NCBI GenBank assembly: GCA_963169055.1
Contig: CAUJFU010000044.1
Span: 1 to 37,539, forward strand
Origin: Myxococcota bacterium
Lineage (GTDB): Bacteria; Myxococcota_C; UBA6777
Direction of reading: 5' to 3'
Length of the DNA stretch: 37,539 nucleotides
The stretch's first letter is position 1; each line of letters starts with the position of its first letter. This document shows, in pieces, positions 6,936-15,889 of this stretch. Both the position numbers and the translations under genes were made by a program. The notes beneath the pieces were generated by a model. It searched no databases. It had not been told where the DNA came from and was given only the letters and a program-made list of their open reading frames with translations.

Positions 6936-9887
6936 ATGTCTCGCGAACTTTATCATTCCAATTGCCCAAGTTGTGGTTCTGACACCTCCCAAGTGCGCGA
7001 GCTATTGGAGTCGGGTGAGTTTACCTTTTGTCCGCGTTGTCAGTTTCCTTTGTCGTTGGTGGCGCGGAAATATCGGCTGTTGCGGCAGCTTGGAGAGGGT
7101 GGTTTTGGCAAGGTCTATCTCGCGGAGCATGTCTGGTTGGATGTGGATCGCGAGCGCGTGATCAAGGTGATCAAGTCCGAAGCGCTGAAGCAGCCGGGGA
7201 TGGAGAAGCGTTTTCGTCGAGAAGTGCAAACCACTTCGAGTGTTTCTCGTGAAAATGAGCATATCGTGCGGGTGTATGATGACTTTGGCGAAGAACCAAA
7301 GCTCGGATACTTCTATATTATGGAGTATCTACAAGGCATCACGCTCGAAGATTTCTTGCTTGAGCTGGACGATGTGCCGGGGGTCGATCTGGCGTTGCAC
7401 ATCTTTCGCCAGATCTGCGAGGCAATGGAAGTTGCCCATCGTAAGGGGATTATCCACCGTGATCTCAAACCGTCCAACGTCTTTTTGATCCAACGCAAAG
7501 ATGACCCGTACTTTGTGAAGATCTTTGACTTTGGTGTTGCAAAGCCCGTCGATTGGGATCGTTCGCTTCAACTAACGCAATCGCCTGTGGGAACTCCAGC
7601 GTATATGTCTCCTGAACAGTGCCGAAACAAGGACGTTGACGCACGGGCAGATCTGTATTCCCTTGGGATTATGTTGTACGAGCTGTTGGTGGGGCAAACG
7701 CCGTTTCTTGATCCTGCGGATCCACCGACCATGCCCGAACTGATCCGACGACACATCTCTGCGATGCCTCCGCCCTTTTCGGATATCTGGCCGGATCACC
7801 CGTTTCCTGCTGCGCTCGAACAAGCCGTGATGACCGCGATCGAGAAACGCCCGGAAGATCGCTTTGACTCCGTCACCGAATTTCTTGAGACGATCAAGCG
7901 TGCGATGGAAGGGACCGTTCATAGCGCAGTGTTTGCGCACGCATCAGAGTCCGAAGCCTTCGAAGATAGCGCCTTTCAAGGCGATATATCCTTTGTGGAG
8001 AGCCAAGCTGCTCCGACAGGCGGGGTGATGCTTGCTCCCCATCCTGCGCTAGTACCGATCGGATCTTCGGCGTTTGGTGCACAGGTCGCGCCGTCGGCTT
8101 TTGTGATGCACCCGCCATTGCCATCGCCCACCCGTCCAGAATCTTTGCAAGGCGGAAGAGAGAAGTCGTCTGGGGGCTTGGTGGCGATGGGAGCGGTGCT
8201 TGAGGGCGCACATCCTCTCAAGCGCCAAACCCATCCCGGCGCAGGAGAGGTCGCACGCCTTCAAACCAACAGAGCCGATCCACACGAACACACCGAAGAG
8301 GCTTTGTTTACGCCCGTCCCTACGCCGCTGCGCGACGCCTCGCACAAAGCGACTTCGTCATCCGAACAACTGCAACGCGCCGCATCCTCCGACCCTCACG
8401 GGACGCCTTCAGGAGACTCGCTGCGTCCGCCGAGTTCGAGTGACGCGATCCTTTTTCCGCCCGTCGCGGCTCCTCGTGATGTCCCCCTGCCCTCTAGCGA
8501 GCAACTCGCGGCGGCTCTTTCCTCAAAAGAACGCAACAAGATCCAGTTGCGCGACCCCGCTCTACAAAATCTGTTGACCTCTCTCGAAGCCCCGATTGAT
8601 GCGCTTCTTGATGAAGAAGAAGTCCCGACTTCTGTCATGGAGCCTTTGGCGATCCCGGCCTACTTGCGCGAAGAAAGCAGCCGCTTGCAAGATCATTCGT
8701 CGCCCGAAGATCCGCATCTCAAAGATCCGCAATACGCGAATGATCCGCAAGATCGGCATTCTTCGAGCGATGTGTTGTTGGCCCAAGTCGACCTCGAAGC
8801 CGATCCCCTCGCATGGCAGGAGGAACTTCGTAACGCATCCAAGCCCTTGCACGCTCCGATGGACACCGCCGAAAGATTGCGCGATCGAAAGGCCATTCCT
8901 GTTCGTTCGATCCATCCATCTTCCCCTTCGCTGGAGGATATCGCTGCAAACCCACATTACGCACAAACCACCCCGACAAAAGCAAGCGGGATATCTTGGG
9001 TCGGCGTCGTGGTGATCTTTCTGTCTGGAGTTGTGGCGACGGTGCTGTTGTTGCAGTTGTGGCTCGCTTATCAAGGAGAAAGCCTACTCGGTCGATTGGC
9101 GCGGTTGCGTGGTCGCCCTGCTTTGGATGTCGCAGCATCCGCCAAAAAAGATATTCCACCATCCAATCCGACCACCCGACAGGATGCGAAGACACCGCAG
9201 CCCCCGAACTCTTCTTTGTCCCCATTGGATGGGGGATCTCCGACCTCGCCTATCCACCCGCAAACTTCATCTGTTGCACCGAATGCTGTTGAATCTCCCC
9301 TTCCTTCGGCTTCCCCCGACGCAGGGGACGCGATCCCAGACGCACAACCTCTTTCTCCACCGTCTCGCATCAAAGAACCCTCAGCCTCGACTCCTCCGTC
9401 TGACAAAACCTCCGAAACCAAACAAGACGAAACAGAGGACGAAGAAGAAGAACCCGCAGCAAAAAAAACACGGCGCAGCCCCCCCAAATACCGCAAGATC
9501 CGCAAACGCTCTGTTCGATCCAAACGCAAAGGGCCGCAAACTTCCGCCCCTGCTGAACGATCCGAAGAAGAACCCGCAGCAAGACGCGAAGAACCCGCAG
9601 CAAGGCGCGAAGAACCCACAGCAAGGCGCGAACCTTCCCCTCAGCCTGTTCCTGTGGAGAGGCCCGTTGTTGCGCTCGCAACGATTCGGATCACCACACA
9701 GCCTGCGGGCGTCCGTGTCTTTGTTAACAAAAAGCCGCAAGGAAAGACGCCTTTGACGTTGCGCCTGCCACAAGGAAAACGGGTGACGATTCAGCTCAAG
9801 AAAAAAGGTTTTGTGATGCAGCAATTTTTCTGGGATGCGGCCCAAGACGCCACACACACCGCCAAGATGATCGAAGATCTCTTTTGA
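6936..9887 (+). CDS. Ser/Thr protein kinase with zinc ribbon, TM segment and PEGA domain
   Basis: A 983-residue Hanks-type kinase. Order: a zinc ribbon with Cys10/13 and Cys32/35; a kinase domain ~45-325 with GEGGFG (53-58), Lys77, HRDLKPSN (174-181), DFG (198-200) and GTPAYMSPEQ (219-228), so all key residues are present; a long Ser/Pro-rich linker; one membrane helix at ~687-711; then a charged, proline-rich stretch with three 7-residue EEPAARR-type repeats; and a PEGA domain ~915-983. The kinase is therefore cytoplasmic, with the PEGA domain across the inner membrane, where PEGA domains are thought to bind envelope surfaces. The ATG follows GGGGAG; a TTG 21 bases upstream is the alternative. 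A 28-bp tandem repeat runs through the stop codon. The gene stands alone on this strand and converges on the SDR operon. Confidence 0.94.
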   Translation: MSRELYHSNCPSCGSDTSQVRELLESGEFTFCPRCQFPLSLVARKYRLLRQLGEGGFGKVYLAEHVWLDVDRERVIKVIKSEALKQPGMEKRFRREVQTTSSVSRENEHIVRVYDDFGEEPKLGYFYIMEYLQGITLEDFLLELDDVPGVDLALHIFRQICEAMEVAHRKGIIHRDLKPSNVFLIQRKDDPYFVKIFDFGVAKPVDWDRSLQLTQSPVGTPAYMSPEQCRNKDVDARADLYSLGIMLYELLVGQTPFLDPADPPTMPELIRRHISAMPPPFSDIWPDHPFPAALEQAVMTAIEKRPEDRFDSVTEFLETIKRAMEGTVHSAVFAHASESEAFEDSAFQGDISFVESQAAPTGGVMLAPHPALVPIGSSAFGAQVAPSAFVMHPPLPSPTRPESLQGGREKSSGGLVAMGAVLEGAHPLKRQTHPGAGEVARLQTNRADPHEHTEEALFTPVPTPLRDASHKATSSSEQLQRAASSDPHGTPSGDSLRPPSSSDAILFPPVAAPRDVPLPSSEQLAAALSSKERNKIQLRDPALQNLLTSLEAPIDALLDEEEVPTSVMEPLAIPAYLREESSRLQDHSSPEDPHLKDPQYANDPQDRHSSSDVLLAQVDLEADPLAWQEELRNASKPLHAPMDTAERLRDRKAIPVRSIHPSSPSLEDIAANPHYAQTTPTKASGISWVGVVVIFLSGVVATVLLLQLWLAYQGESLLGRLARLRGRPALDVAASAKKDIPPSNPTTRQDAKTPQPPNSSLSPLDGGSPTSPIHPQTSSVAPNAVESPLPSASPDAGDAIPDAQPLSPPSRIKEPSASTPPSDKTSETKQDETEDEEEEPAAKKTRRSPPKYRKIRKRSVRSKRKGPQTSAPAERSEEEPAARREEPAARREEPTARREPSPQPVPVERPVVALATIRITTQPAGVRVFVNKKPQGKTPLTLRLPQGKRVTIQLKKKGFVMQQFFWDAAQDATHTAKMIEDLF
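9567..9629 (+). repeat. three 21-bp tandem repeats inside the kinase gene
   Basis: Three consecutive 21-bp units (9567, 9588, 9609) differ by only one or two bases and encode EEPAARR, EEPAARR and EEPTARR in the extracytoplasmic linker ahead of the PEGA domain. The near identity points to recent, possibly length-variable, amplification. Confidence 0.85.
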
Positions 9888-9948
9888 GCGTGAGATGATC
9901 GAAGGACTCTTTTGAGCGCGAGATGATCGAAGATCTCTTTTGAGCGTG
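9865..9948 (+). repeat. three 28-bp tandem repeats across the kinase stop codon
   Basis: Copies start at 9865, 9893 and 9921. The unit begins AGATGATCGAAG and ends CTTTTGAGCGTG. The first copy encodes the kinase C-terminus (MIEDLF and stop); the other two fill most of the gap to the convergent SDR stop at 9960. Because 28 is not a multiple of three, the extra copies are not in-frame extensions. Confidence 0.9.
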
Positions 9949-9959
9949 AAGTGGGTCAA

Positions 9960-11738
9960 TCACCAGTGGACGATACGGAAATCTTTGAGCAAGACGCCGT
10001 AGGGAGGGGGAGTTTGGTGGAGGAGCGGAGAGAAGATCGGATCGCAGAGTCGGGCAGCAGCATCTTCGATCGTGAGCGGCGAGTCGATGCCGAGGGCAAA
10101 CCATTGCTCGCGGACGGAACGGCCATTTTCGATGGAGGCCCAGCCGGGATCGACGGCGGTACGAAAGATCCCGACCTTGGCATCGGTGTTTGCGCCTGAG
10201 AGGGTGAGCATATTGAGTGCGGCCTTGGTCATGTTGGTGTGTGGGTGGCGGGGGCCTTTTTGGGTGGTGCGCAGGGGGTCTTTGAGGCTGCTGAATTGGC
10301 CTTCGGTGGAGGTGACGTTGACGATAAAGCGCATGGGATCGGGTGTTTGAAGCATGAGAGGGCGCAGGTCGCGCATGAGCAAAAAGGGAGCCATCGCGTT
10401 GATGGTGTGAACCTCGAAAAGCTCGAAGGGATGGACTTGATCGATATCCATCTCCCAGCTCGTGAGATCGCGCATATCGGCGAGTTCGCCGTAGCGGTTG
10501 AATTGATCGGTTGGGAAGTCTTCGGAGCTTGCGAGAAGGTCTTCGGGGAGAAAGGGAACGCCTGAAAGAAACGAGGCGTGTTGCCGCCATGCAGGGGCGA
10601 TATCGCCGAGAGAAGCGATGCCTGTGGGCGGAAGCCACGGTGTCATCGACGTTTCTGACGGTTGGAGATTGGGAGGTGTGTCGGTTCGTGCAGCGGGGGA
10701 AATGGCGGTGGTTGGCGGGGGTGCGAACGGTGGAGGAAGATGGCGGCAGAGGTCGTAGTGTTGGCGGGAGGACGGACTCAAGATCTCGGATAGATCGGGC
10801 GAGGAGAAGGGGGTGGTTTCGGCAGCGATCAGTGGATGGTAGTAGCGTGGGGGGCGTCGGATGGTCTGCGCAGCGTTGTTGATCAGGATATCGAGGCGAT
10901 CAAAGAGATGGGGGACTTCTTGTGTAAAAGCGGCGATGGCCGGGAAAGATCGCAGATCAAGTCCGTGGACGATCAAGCGCTCGCGCCAGTGGGCAAAGTC
11001 GTGTTCTTTGGCAAAGCGTTCGACGGCATGTTTGGGAAAGCGCGTCGTGATCAGGACTTTTGCACCTGCGCGCAAGAGTTTGAGGCTGGTGGCGAAGCCG
11101 ATCTTGCTGCGACCGCCTGTGACGATTGCGCATCTTCCCGATAGATCGGCGATTTGGTGGCGTTTGACCCAGTTGATCTCTCCGCATGGCACACAAAAGG
11201 CGTCGTATCGGGAATGACGATGGAGCATCGCTTGTTTGCAAGCGTAGCAGTGGCGGCGCTGTAAGATGCGAAATGTCGCCGTCAGGTTGGAGGAGGCTTC
11301 GGGGTGGAGCAAAGGATCGGAAGAAAGGGGGGCTTCGGATGGAAGGGCGGGATCGGAGGGCAGAGCACCTTTGGTTTGGAGGGAGTCTTCGGAGTGGATG
11401 GAAAGATCGGATGGACGCGATGATTCGGAAGAAGAGGCTGAGACGGACGCGGTGGGGCGGGGGTTTTGTTCGGCGCGTTCGACCGCAGACAACAAGTGCT
11501 TCGCGGCTTGTAAGACGGCGTGGTAGCGCGGATGTTGTTGGTGGGTGGAGAGGTCTTGCGCGAAGGATTGAAGGGTTTTGAGACAGCCGATGATCTCTCG
11601 TTCTTTGAGCGGCAGGGGGATGGAGAAGAGTTGGGCGATATCCGGCGGAGTTGGTGCGGTCATGTCGGGGGTGGCTGTCGCGGTGACAGCGAGGTCGTTG
11701 AGACGTTGGGCGATATCCGGCGGAGCCGATGCGGTCAT
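9960..11738 (-). CDS. atypical short-chain dehydrogenase with N-terminal zinc ribbon
   Basis: A 592-residue cytoplasmic protein, about twice the usual SDR length. Residues 1-155 are a Ser/Pro-rich extension. Cys164/167 and Cys182/185 form a zinc ribbon. The Rossmann core starts at ~201 with TGGRSKIG (207-214) and ILINNAAQ (284-291). An insertion of roughly 140 residues (~295-440) interrupts the fold before NAMAPFLLMRDL. NVTSTEG keeps a serine near 477, but the YxxxK position reads T501-N-M-T-K505, so the catalytic tyrosine is absent while the lysine is kept. Activity is therefore uncertain; cofactor-binding sensing is an alternative. The ATG at 11738 has GGAG eight bases upstream. This start region is duplicated 75 bp downstream in frame. 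It is the last gene of the kinase/LRR/SDR operon, 20 bp after the LRR gene. Confidence 0.82.
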   Translation of the reverse strand: MTASAPPDIAQRLNDLAVTATATPDMTAPTPPDIAQLFSIPLPLKEREIIGCLKTLQSFAQDLSTHQQHPRYHAVLQAAKHLLSAVERAEQNPRPTASVSASSSESSRPSDLSIHSEDSLQTKGALPSDPALPSEAPLSSDPLLHPEASSNLTATFRILQRRHCYACKQAMLHRHSRYDAFCVPCGEINWVKRHQIADLSGRCAIVTGGRSKIGFATSLKLLRAGAKVLITTRFPKHAVERFAKEHDFAHWRERLIVHGLDLRSFPAIAAFTQEVPHLFDRLDILINNAAQTIRRPPRYYHPLIAAETTPFSSPDLSEILSPSSRQHYDLCRHLPPPFAPPPTTAISPAARTDTPPNLQPSETSMTPWLPPTGIASLGDIAPAWRQHASFLSGVPFLPEDLLASSEDFPTDQFNRYGELADMRDLTSWEMDIDQVHPFELFEVHTINAMAPFLLMRDLRPLMLQTPDPMRFIVNVTSTEGQFSSLKDPLRTTQKGPRHPHTNMTKAALNMLTLSGANTDAKVGIFRTAVDPGWASIENGRSVREQWFALGIDSPLTIEDAAARLCDPIFSPLLHQTPPPYGVLLKDFRIVHW

Positions 11739-11739
11739 G
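11631..11739 (-). repeat. 34-bp direct repeat duplicating the SDR start region
   Basis: Bases 11631-11664 and 11706-11739 match at 31 of 34 positions and sit 75 bp (25 codons) apart. Each encodes an ATG followed by TA-x-x-PPDIAQ. Only the upstream ATG at 11738 has a ribosome-binding site, so the protein starts with a duplicated N-terminal peptide. Confidence 0.8.
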
Positions 11740-11758
11740 GGTAGAACTCCAGAGCGTG

Positions 11759-12988
11759 CTAAAGACCGATGCGTGCGATGCGTTGGAGGTGTTCTTGGGT
11801 TTCTTGGTGTCGGTTGGATTCGACATCGAGACGCCCACCGAGAGAGTCGGTAATGGACAGGTGCGAAAGTTCGGGGGGGAGGTGATGGATCTCGATAAGA
11901 GCGAGGGCAGGGGCGTGTTTGAGAGTGAGGTGTTGGAGTTGTGGAGCATCGAAGATCGAGAAATCTTGGAGTTTGTAGAGATGACTGAGATAAAGAGCGC
12001 GAAGCGTTGTGTGGTGGATGGTTTTTTGCTTGATGTTGGGGAGGGAACGGGCGGTGAGGCGTTGGAGTTGTGGGAGGTGTCGATCGATATCGAGTACGGA
12101 GAGCCGTTGTCCACCGCGAAGTTCAAGGGATTGGAGCTGTTGGAGACTGGCGAGGGGTTCAAGGCTGCGGATGAACTTGGTATCGCTGAGGAATAGCGAG
12201 CGGAGTTGGGTGAGGGCCGCGAGGGGAGCGAGATCGTGGATGGACTGGAAGCCGCCGAGGAAAAGATGTTGAAGATGCGGCAATAAAGAAAAAGGCTGAA
12301 TGCTTTGGAGACTAGGGAGAGATTGGAGGTGAAGAGACCGCAGTTGGGGGAGATGAGCGAGAAAAGAGGCTTGTTGAAGAAGAAGCAAGCGTTGGCAGCG
12401 GAGGGATTGGATCTGGGCGATCGGTTCGATATCGTCGATCTGTTCGAGCTTCTCGCAACGGGAAAGGGAGAGGCGTTGAAGATGAGGGAGATCAGCGCCT
12501 TGGAAGGAGAGACGTGAGTGTTGTGCGCCGTGCGTGAGCGAGAGAGACTGAAGATGGCTCCATTTTTTCTTCATTGAGGCAGAGAGTTGATTCCAATAAT
12601 CGATTCGAATACGTAAGCCTGTGAGGTGAGTAAGGGATTGAGCATCAAGGATCGATTCTTGGAAGGCGTAAGCGGCGTCGGTGGTATAGCTGATATCGAG
12701 CGTACGAGCGAGAGTCCAGAAGGGATCGGTGGGATCGATCTTGAAAGTGACGCGCAGATCGTTGTCCCATGTCTGGAGGTGGGTGCGTGTGTATTGGAGC
12801 CCGAGTTCTTTTTCGTCTCCAGCCGCCCAAAGTGCAAAGAGTCGGCGCAGGGAGCGCCATGTGTTTGGAGAGGGAGGTTGGCTAAGGATTTGGCGCAGCA
12901 TCGGGAAAAAGTCTTGAGGCTGAATTGTATTCAAAGGCAAGCTCCTTGTGTTTTTGAGGAGGGCAGATCTCGTATCGTTCTTGTCCAT
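11759..12988 (-). CDS. leucine-rich-repeat-like protein
   Basis: A 409-residue protein without signal peptide or membrane segment, so probably cytoplasmic. Residues ~110-395 are a run of irregular leucine-rich repeats of about 22-26 residues (LPHLQRLSLSRC, LPQLRSLHLQSLPSL, LTQLRSLFLSDTKF, LQQLQSLELRGG). Residues 1-110 contain a helical region. LRR domains bind proteins, so it may present a partner to the kinase encoded just upstream or sense a ligand. The ATG at 12988 is chosen over an adjacent TTG at 12991; neither has a clear ribosome site, so translation may depend on coupling to the kinase gene, whose stop is 22 bp upstream. The repeats are Gln/His-rich rather than Asn-rich. Confidence 0.78.
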   Translation of the reverse strand: MDKNDTRSALLKNTRSLPLNTIQPQDFFPMLRQILSQPPSPNTWRSLRRLFALWAAGDEKELGLQYTRTHLQTWDNDLRVTFKIDPTDPFWTLARTLDISYTTDAAYAFQESILDAQSLTHLTGLRIRIDYWNQLSASMKKKWSHLQSLSLTHGAQHSRLSFQGADLPHLQRLSLSRCEKLEQIDDIEPIAQIQSLRCQRLLLLQQASFLAHLPQLRSLHLQSLPSLQSIQPFSLLPHLQHLFLGGFQSIHDLAPLAALTQLRSLFLSDTKFIRSLEPLASLQQLQSLELRGGQRLSVLDIDRHLPQLQRLTARSLPNIKQKTIHHTTLRALYLSHLYKLQDFSIFDAPQLQHLTLKHAPALALIEIHHLPPELSHLSITDSLGGRLDVESNRHQETQEHLQRIARIGL

Positions 12989-13010
12989 CAAAGAAATCTG
13001 ATCGAGAGGG

Positions 13011-15839
13011 TTAGTGGGGTACGTTGCGAAGGTAGGCAGGAATCATCTCTTTTTGTGGGATGTTTGGATAGAGAGATCGAGCTTTTTCAGCGAAAGAGTG
13101 TGCGAGTGGTCGGAGCTTGCGATCTTTGTGATGGATGTGGGCGAGCAAGAAAAGATTGCGCACGTGGTAGTGGTCGTTGATGTTGAAGCGTGCGAAGAGT
13201 TCTTCGGCGTGGAGGGCGGCTTGTTTGGCGGGTTCGTATTGGTGGGTAAAAAAGAGGCATTCGGCGAGTCCAGACAAGGCTTCGGCGAGTTGTGGGTGGC
13301 CTTGTTTGGGGAAGCGTTTTTTGTAGATATCGGTAGCGTGTTGGTAGGCAGGGAGAGCGCGTTTGTAGCGGCGTTGCGCGAGGTAAAAGTAGCCGATCTG
13401 ATTGTAGCTTGCGGCGAGGCGAGGGTGTTCTTTGCTGTGGTGTTTTTGGATGAGTTGATGGGCGCGAAAGACCATGCGTTTGGCAGGTTTCCATCGTTTG
13501 AGATCGGTGTAGGTCATGCCCATGTTGCCGAGAAGATAGAGGAAGAGGGAGTGGCTTTCGGGGACGATGCCATCGATGCGTCGGAGGGCGTTTTTTTGGA
13601 GTTGAAGGGCTTTGTGGTGTTGTTGTTTTTGCATGTAGATGTTGGCGAGGTTGTTTTCGATGGTGGAGATGAAGGGGTGATCGGGGCCTTGGGCTTGGGT
13701 GGTGAGGTCGATGGCGCGTTGGTAAAAGTGGATGGCGCGTTCGGGCTGGTTGTTTTTGCGGTAGGCAGCACCGAGGGCGTTGAGGATGTGTCCGCGTTGG
13801 GGGTGCGTGGGATTGAGGTGGCGGTTGGCGGCTTTGTAGGCGCGCAAGAACATCTGTAGGGCTTGGGAGTATTGTCCGCGATAAAAGGCCATGACACCGC
13901 GAGTGCGGTCGAGGCGAAGTTGCATGAGGGCGGGTTCTTTGAGTAAGGGCAAGAGAGATTCGACGTACATTCCGAAGCGTTCGGCGTCTGGGTAGCGAGC
14001 GAGGTCTTGGGCGATGCTGTGGAGTTCGAGATAGAGGAGGACTTGGAGACGGATATCATTGAGTCGGAGGGCGAGCCAGAGGGCTTGTTGTGCGGTGTCA
14101 AAGGCGTCTTGATTTTTGCCTTGGAAGTGTAGGAGGGTGGCTTTTCGGTGCAGGATATCGGCTTGAAGGGGAGGATAAGAGATCGACTTGCTTTGCTGTA
14201 TGACGGAGAGCAAAGTGTCGTAGGCTTCGTTGCTTTTGCCTGTATCGTGGAGGGCTTTGACGACAGAAAGTTCTTTGTGGAGGTGTTGGAGGATTTGTTG
14301 GCTTTTGGGGTCTTGGAGAGGGTGTTTGGTGCGTTTGAGGGCGAGGAGATCTTTGCATTCGTCGAGGGGATCGAGTTGGTAGATACTGCGGATGGCACCT
14401 TCGACGATCTTGGGGTCGGCTTTACGAAATAGACTGATGAGAGAGGAGAATTGTTGGAGCCGATCATGGAGGCATTGTGTACGGAGGGCGAGGGAGGCGA
14501 GGGGTTGTTCTTTGTGGAGATGTGTGGCTTGGCAGGCTTCGGTGTATTGGTTGCGCCAAGCGTCTTCGTAGGAGGAGAGGGCTTGTTGTGCGCGTTCCCA
14601 TGTGGGGAGTGCGTAGTGTAGGCGTGTTTGGAGGAAGGCGTTGCGGATCTCTTGTTGGGTGGCGGGGTTCCAGAGTTTTTGCGTGTGGGAGTGGGCTTGT
14701 TGGCAAGGAGAAGAAGGGGAGAGGAAGGCGATCCAAGAGAGTCCGATGGCAAAGAGAAAGAGCCAGATCAAGGCGAGCCATCGCCAGCGGTTGTGTTCGC
14801 GTTGTCGTCGGAGGCCGGATTCGATCTCGTCAAGGAGGAGGCGCATGGTGGGGAAGCGGTCTTCGCGTTGGGGGGCGAGGCCGCGTTGGAGGAGAGAGCG
14901 CAGCCATTTGGGGACAGAGAATCCTTTGGGGCTGCGGATCTGTTGGACTTGGAGGTGGGCTTGGGTGCGAGCTTCGAGAGAATGCCCGAAGAAAGGGCGT
15001 TCGCCGTAGAGAGCTTCGTAGAGGGAGACGCAAAAGGCGAATTGATCGGTGCGTTCGTCGCTTTCTTGTCCGTTGAGTTGTTCGGGAGCCATGTAGGCGG
15101 GGGTTCCCATGATCTGCCCGGGTTCGGTGAGAGAGATATCGAGATCGAGGAGTTTGTAGTCGTCGGGGATCTCGTCGTAGTTTCCGCTGGGGGTGGTGGA
15201 GAAGTCGTTGTTGCTGGACTGTCGGAGGCTACCGCGTGCGAGGCCAAAGTCGACGACGCAAAAGGTGCCGTCTTCGCGTTGGAGGACATTTGCGGGTTTA
15301 AAGTCGCGGTGGATGAGGCCGGCTTCATGGGCGGCTTGGAGTCCGCGTCCGGCTTGAAGGAGGGCTTGAAGGATTTCTTGGAGGGGGTGGGATTGTTGCA
15401 TCCATTGTTTGAGAGGTTTTCCCGAGACGAATTCCATCGCGATAAAGTGTTGAGTGCCAAAGCGGCCCGTGTCGTAGACTTGGACGACGTTGGGGTGAGA
15501 GAGGCGAGCCATGGAGCGGGCTTCTCGTTGGATGCGGACTTCGGCTTCGGCGGGGTCTTGGTAATGATGGAGGTCGACGCGCAAGAGCTTGACGGCGAGT
15601 TTGCGGTCAAGTTCGGGATCGTAGGCGGTGTAGACGGTGCCGACGGAGCCGCTTGATACGGGTTCGAGCAGGATGTATCGACCGACGGGGGTTCCGCGAG
15701 GGGGGTGGCGTTCTTGGGCGGGGAGGTGATGGTGTTCGGAGGATTCGTCGAGCGCTGGGTCGAGTTGGTCGATGGGAGCGTGTTGGAAGGTCGACTCCTC
15801 GTGCGGGCGCGGTGACGGGATAGGCTTATCAGAACGCAT
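13011..15839 (-). CDS. Ser/Thr protein kinase with TM segment and TPR array
   Basis: A 942-residue transmembrane Hanks-type kinase. The kinase domain is ~53-340, with glycine loop SSGSVG (62-67; the first glycine is replaced by Ser), Lys84, HRDFKPAN (177-184), DFG (197-199) and GTPAYMAPEQ (245-254). The activation segment between DFG and GTP carries an unusually long acidic insertion of ~35 residues. One membrane helix lies at ~353-373. The remaining ~570 residues are helical, with tetratricopeptide repeats clear from ~530 to 920 (for example GAAYRKNNQPERAIHFYQRA). With the kinase inside, the TPRs would face the periplasm. It is the first gene of the kinase/LRR/SDR operon. A TTGACC-N16-TATAGT promoter lies about 50 bp upstream of the ATG at 15839. 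Confidence 0.94.
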   Translation of the reverse strand: MRSDKPIPSPRPHEESTFQHAPIDQLDPALDESSEHHHLPAQERHPPRGTPVGRYILLEPVSSGSVGTVYTAYDPELDRKLAVKLLRVDLHHYQDPAEAEVRIQREARSMARLSHPNVVQVYDTGRFGTQHFIAMEFVSGKPLKQWMQQSHPLQEILQALLQAGRGLQAAHEAGLIHRDFKPANVLQREDGTFCVVDFGLARGSLRQSSNNDFSTTPSGNYDEIPDDYKLLDLDISLTEPGQIMGTPAYMAPEQLNGQESDERTDQFAFCVSLYEALYGERPFFGHSLEARTQAHLQVQQIRSPKGFSVPKWLRSLLQRGLAPQREDRFPTMRLLLDEIESGLRRQREHNRWRWLALIWLFLFAIGLSWIAFLSPSSPCQQAHSHTQKLWNPATQQEIRNAFLQTRLHYALPTWERAQQALSSYEDAWRNQYTEACQATHLHKEQPLASLALRTQCLHDRLQQFSSLISLFRKADPKIVEGAIRSIYQLDPLDECKDLLALKRTKHPLQDPKSQQILQHLHKELSVVKALHDTGKSNEAYDTLLSVIQQSKSISYPPLQADILHRKATLLHFQGKNQDAFDTAQQALWLALRLNDIRLQVLLYLELHSIAQDLARYPDAERFGMYVESLLPLLKEPALMQLRLDRTRGVMAFYRGQYSQALQMFLRAYKAANRHLNPTHPQRGHILNALGAAYRKNNQPERAIHFYQRAIDLTTQAQGPDHPFISTIENNLANIYMQKQQHHKALQLQKNALRRIDGIVPESHSLFLYLLGNMGMTYTDLKRWKPAKRMVFRAHQLIQKHHSKEHPRLAASYNQIGYFYLAQRRYKRALPAYQHATDIYKKRFPKQGHPQLAEALSGLAECLFFTHQYEPAKQAALHAEELFARFNINDHYHVRNLFLLAHIHHKDRKLRPLAHSFAEKARSLYPNIPQKEMIPAYLRNVPH

Positions 15840-15889
15840 GGTTCGGCTCTTGGATGTTGTGAGACCCCTCAGAAAGAAAGCAAGGTTTC

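Noticed and set aside
9865-9948. 28-bp repeats as a CRISPR array
   Set aside because: The copies are directly adjacent with no spacers, and the first copy is coding sequence.
14477-15656. Plus-strand frames of 199 and 342 codons opposite the TPR kinase
   Set aside because: They are antisense shadows of a kinase whose every diagnostic motif is intact on the minus strand.
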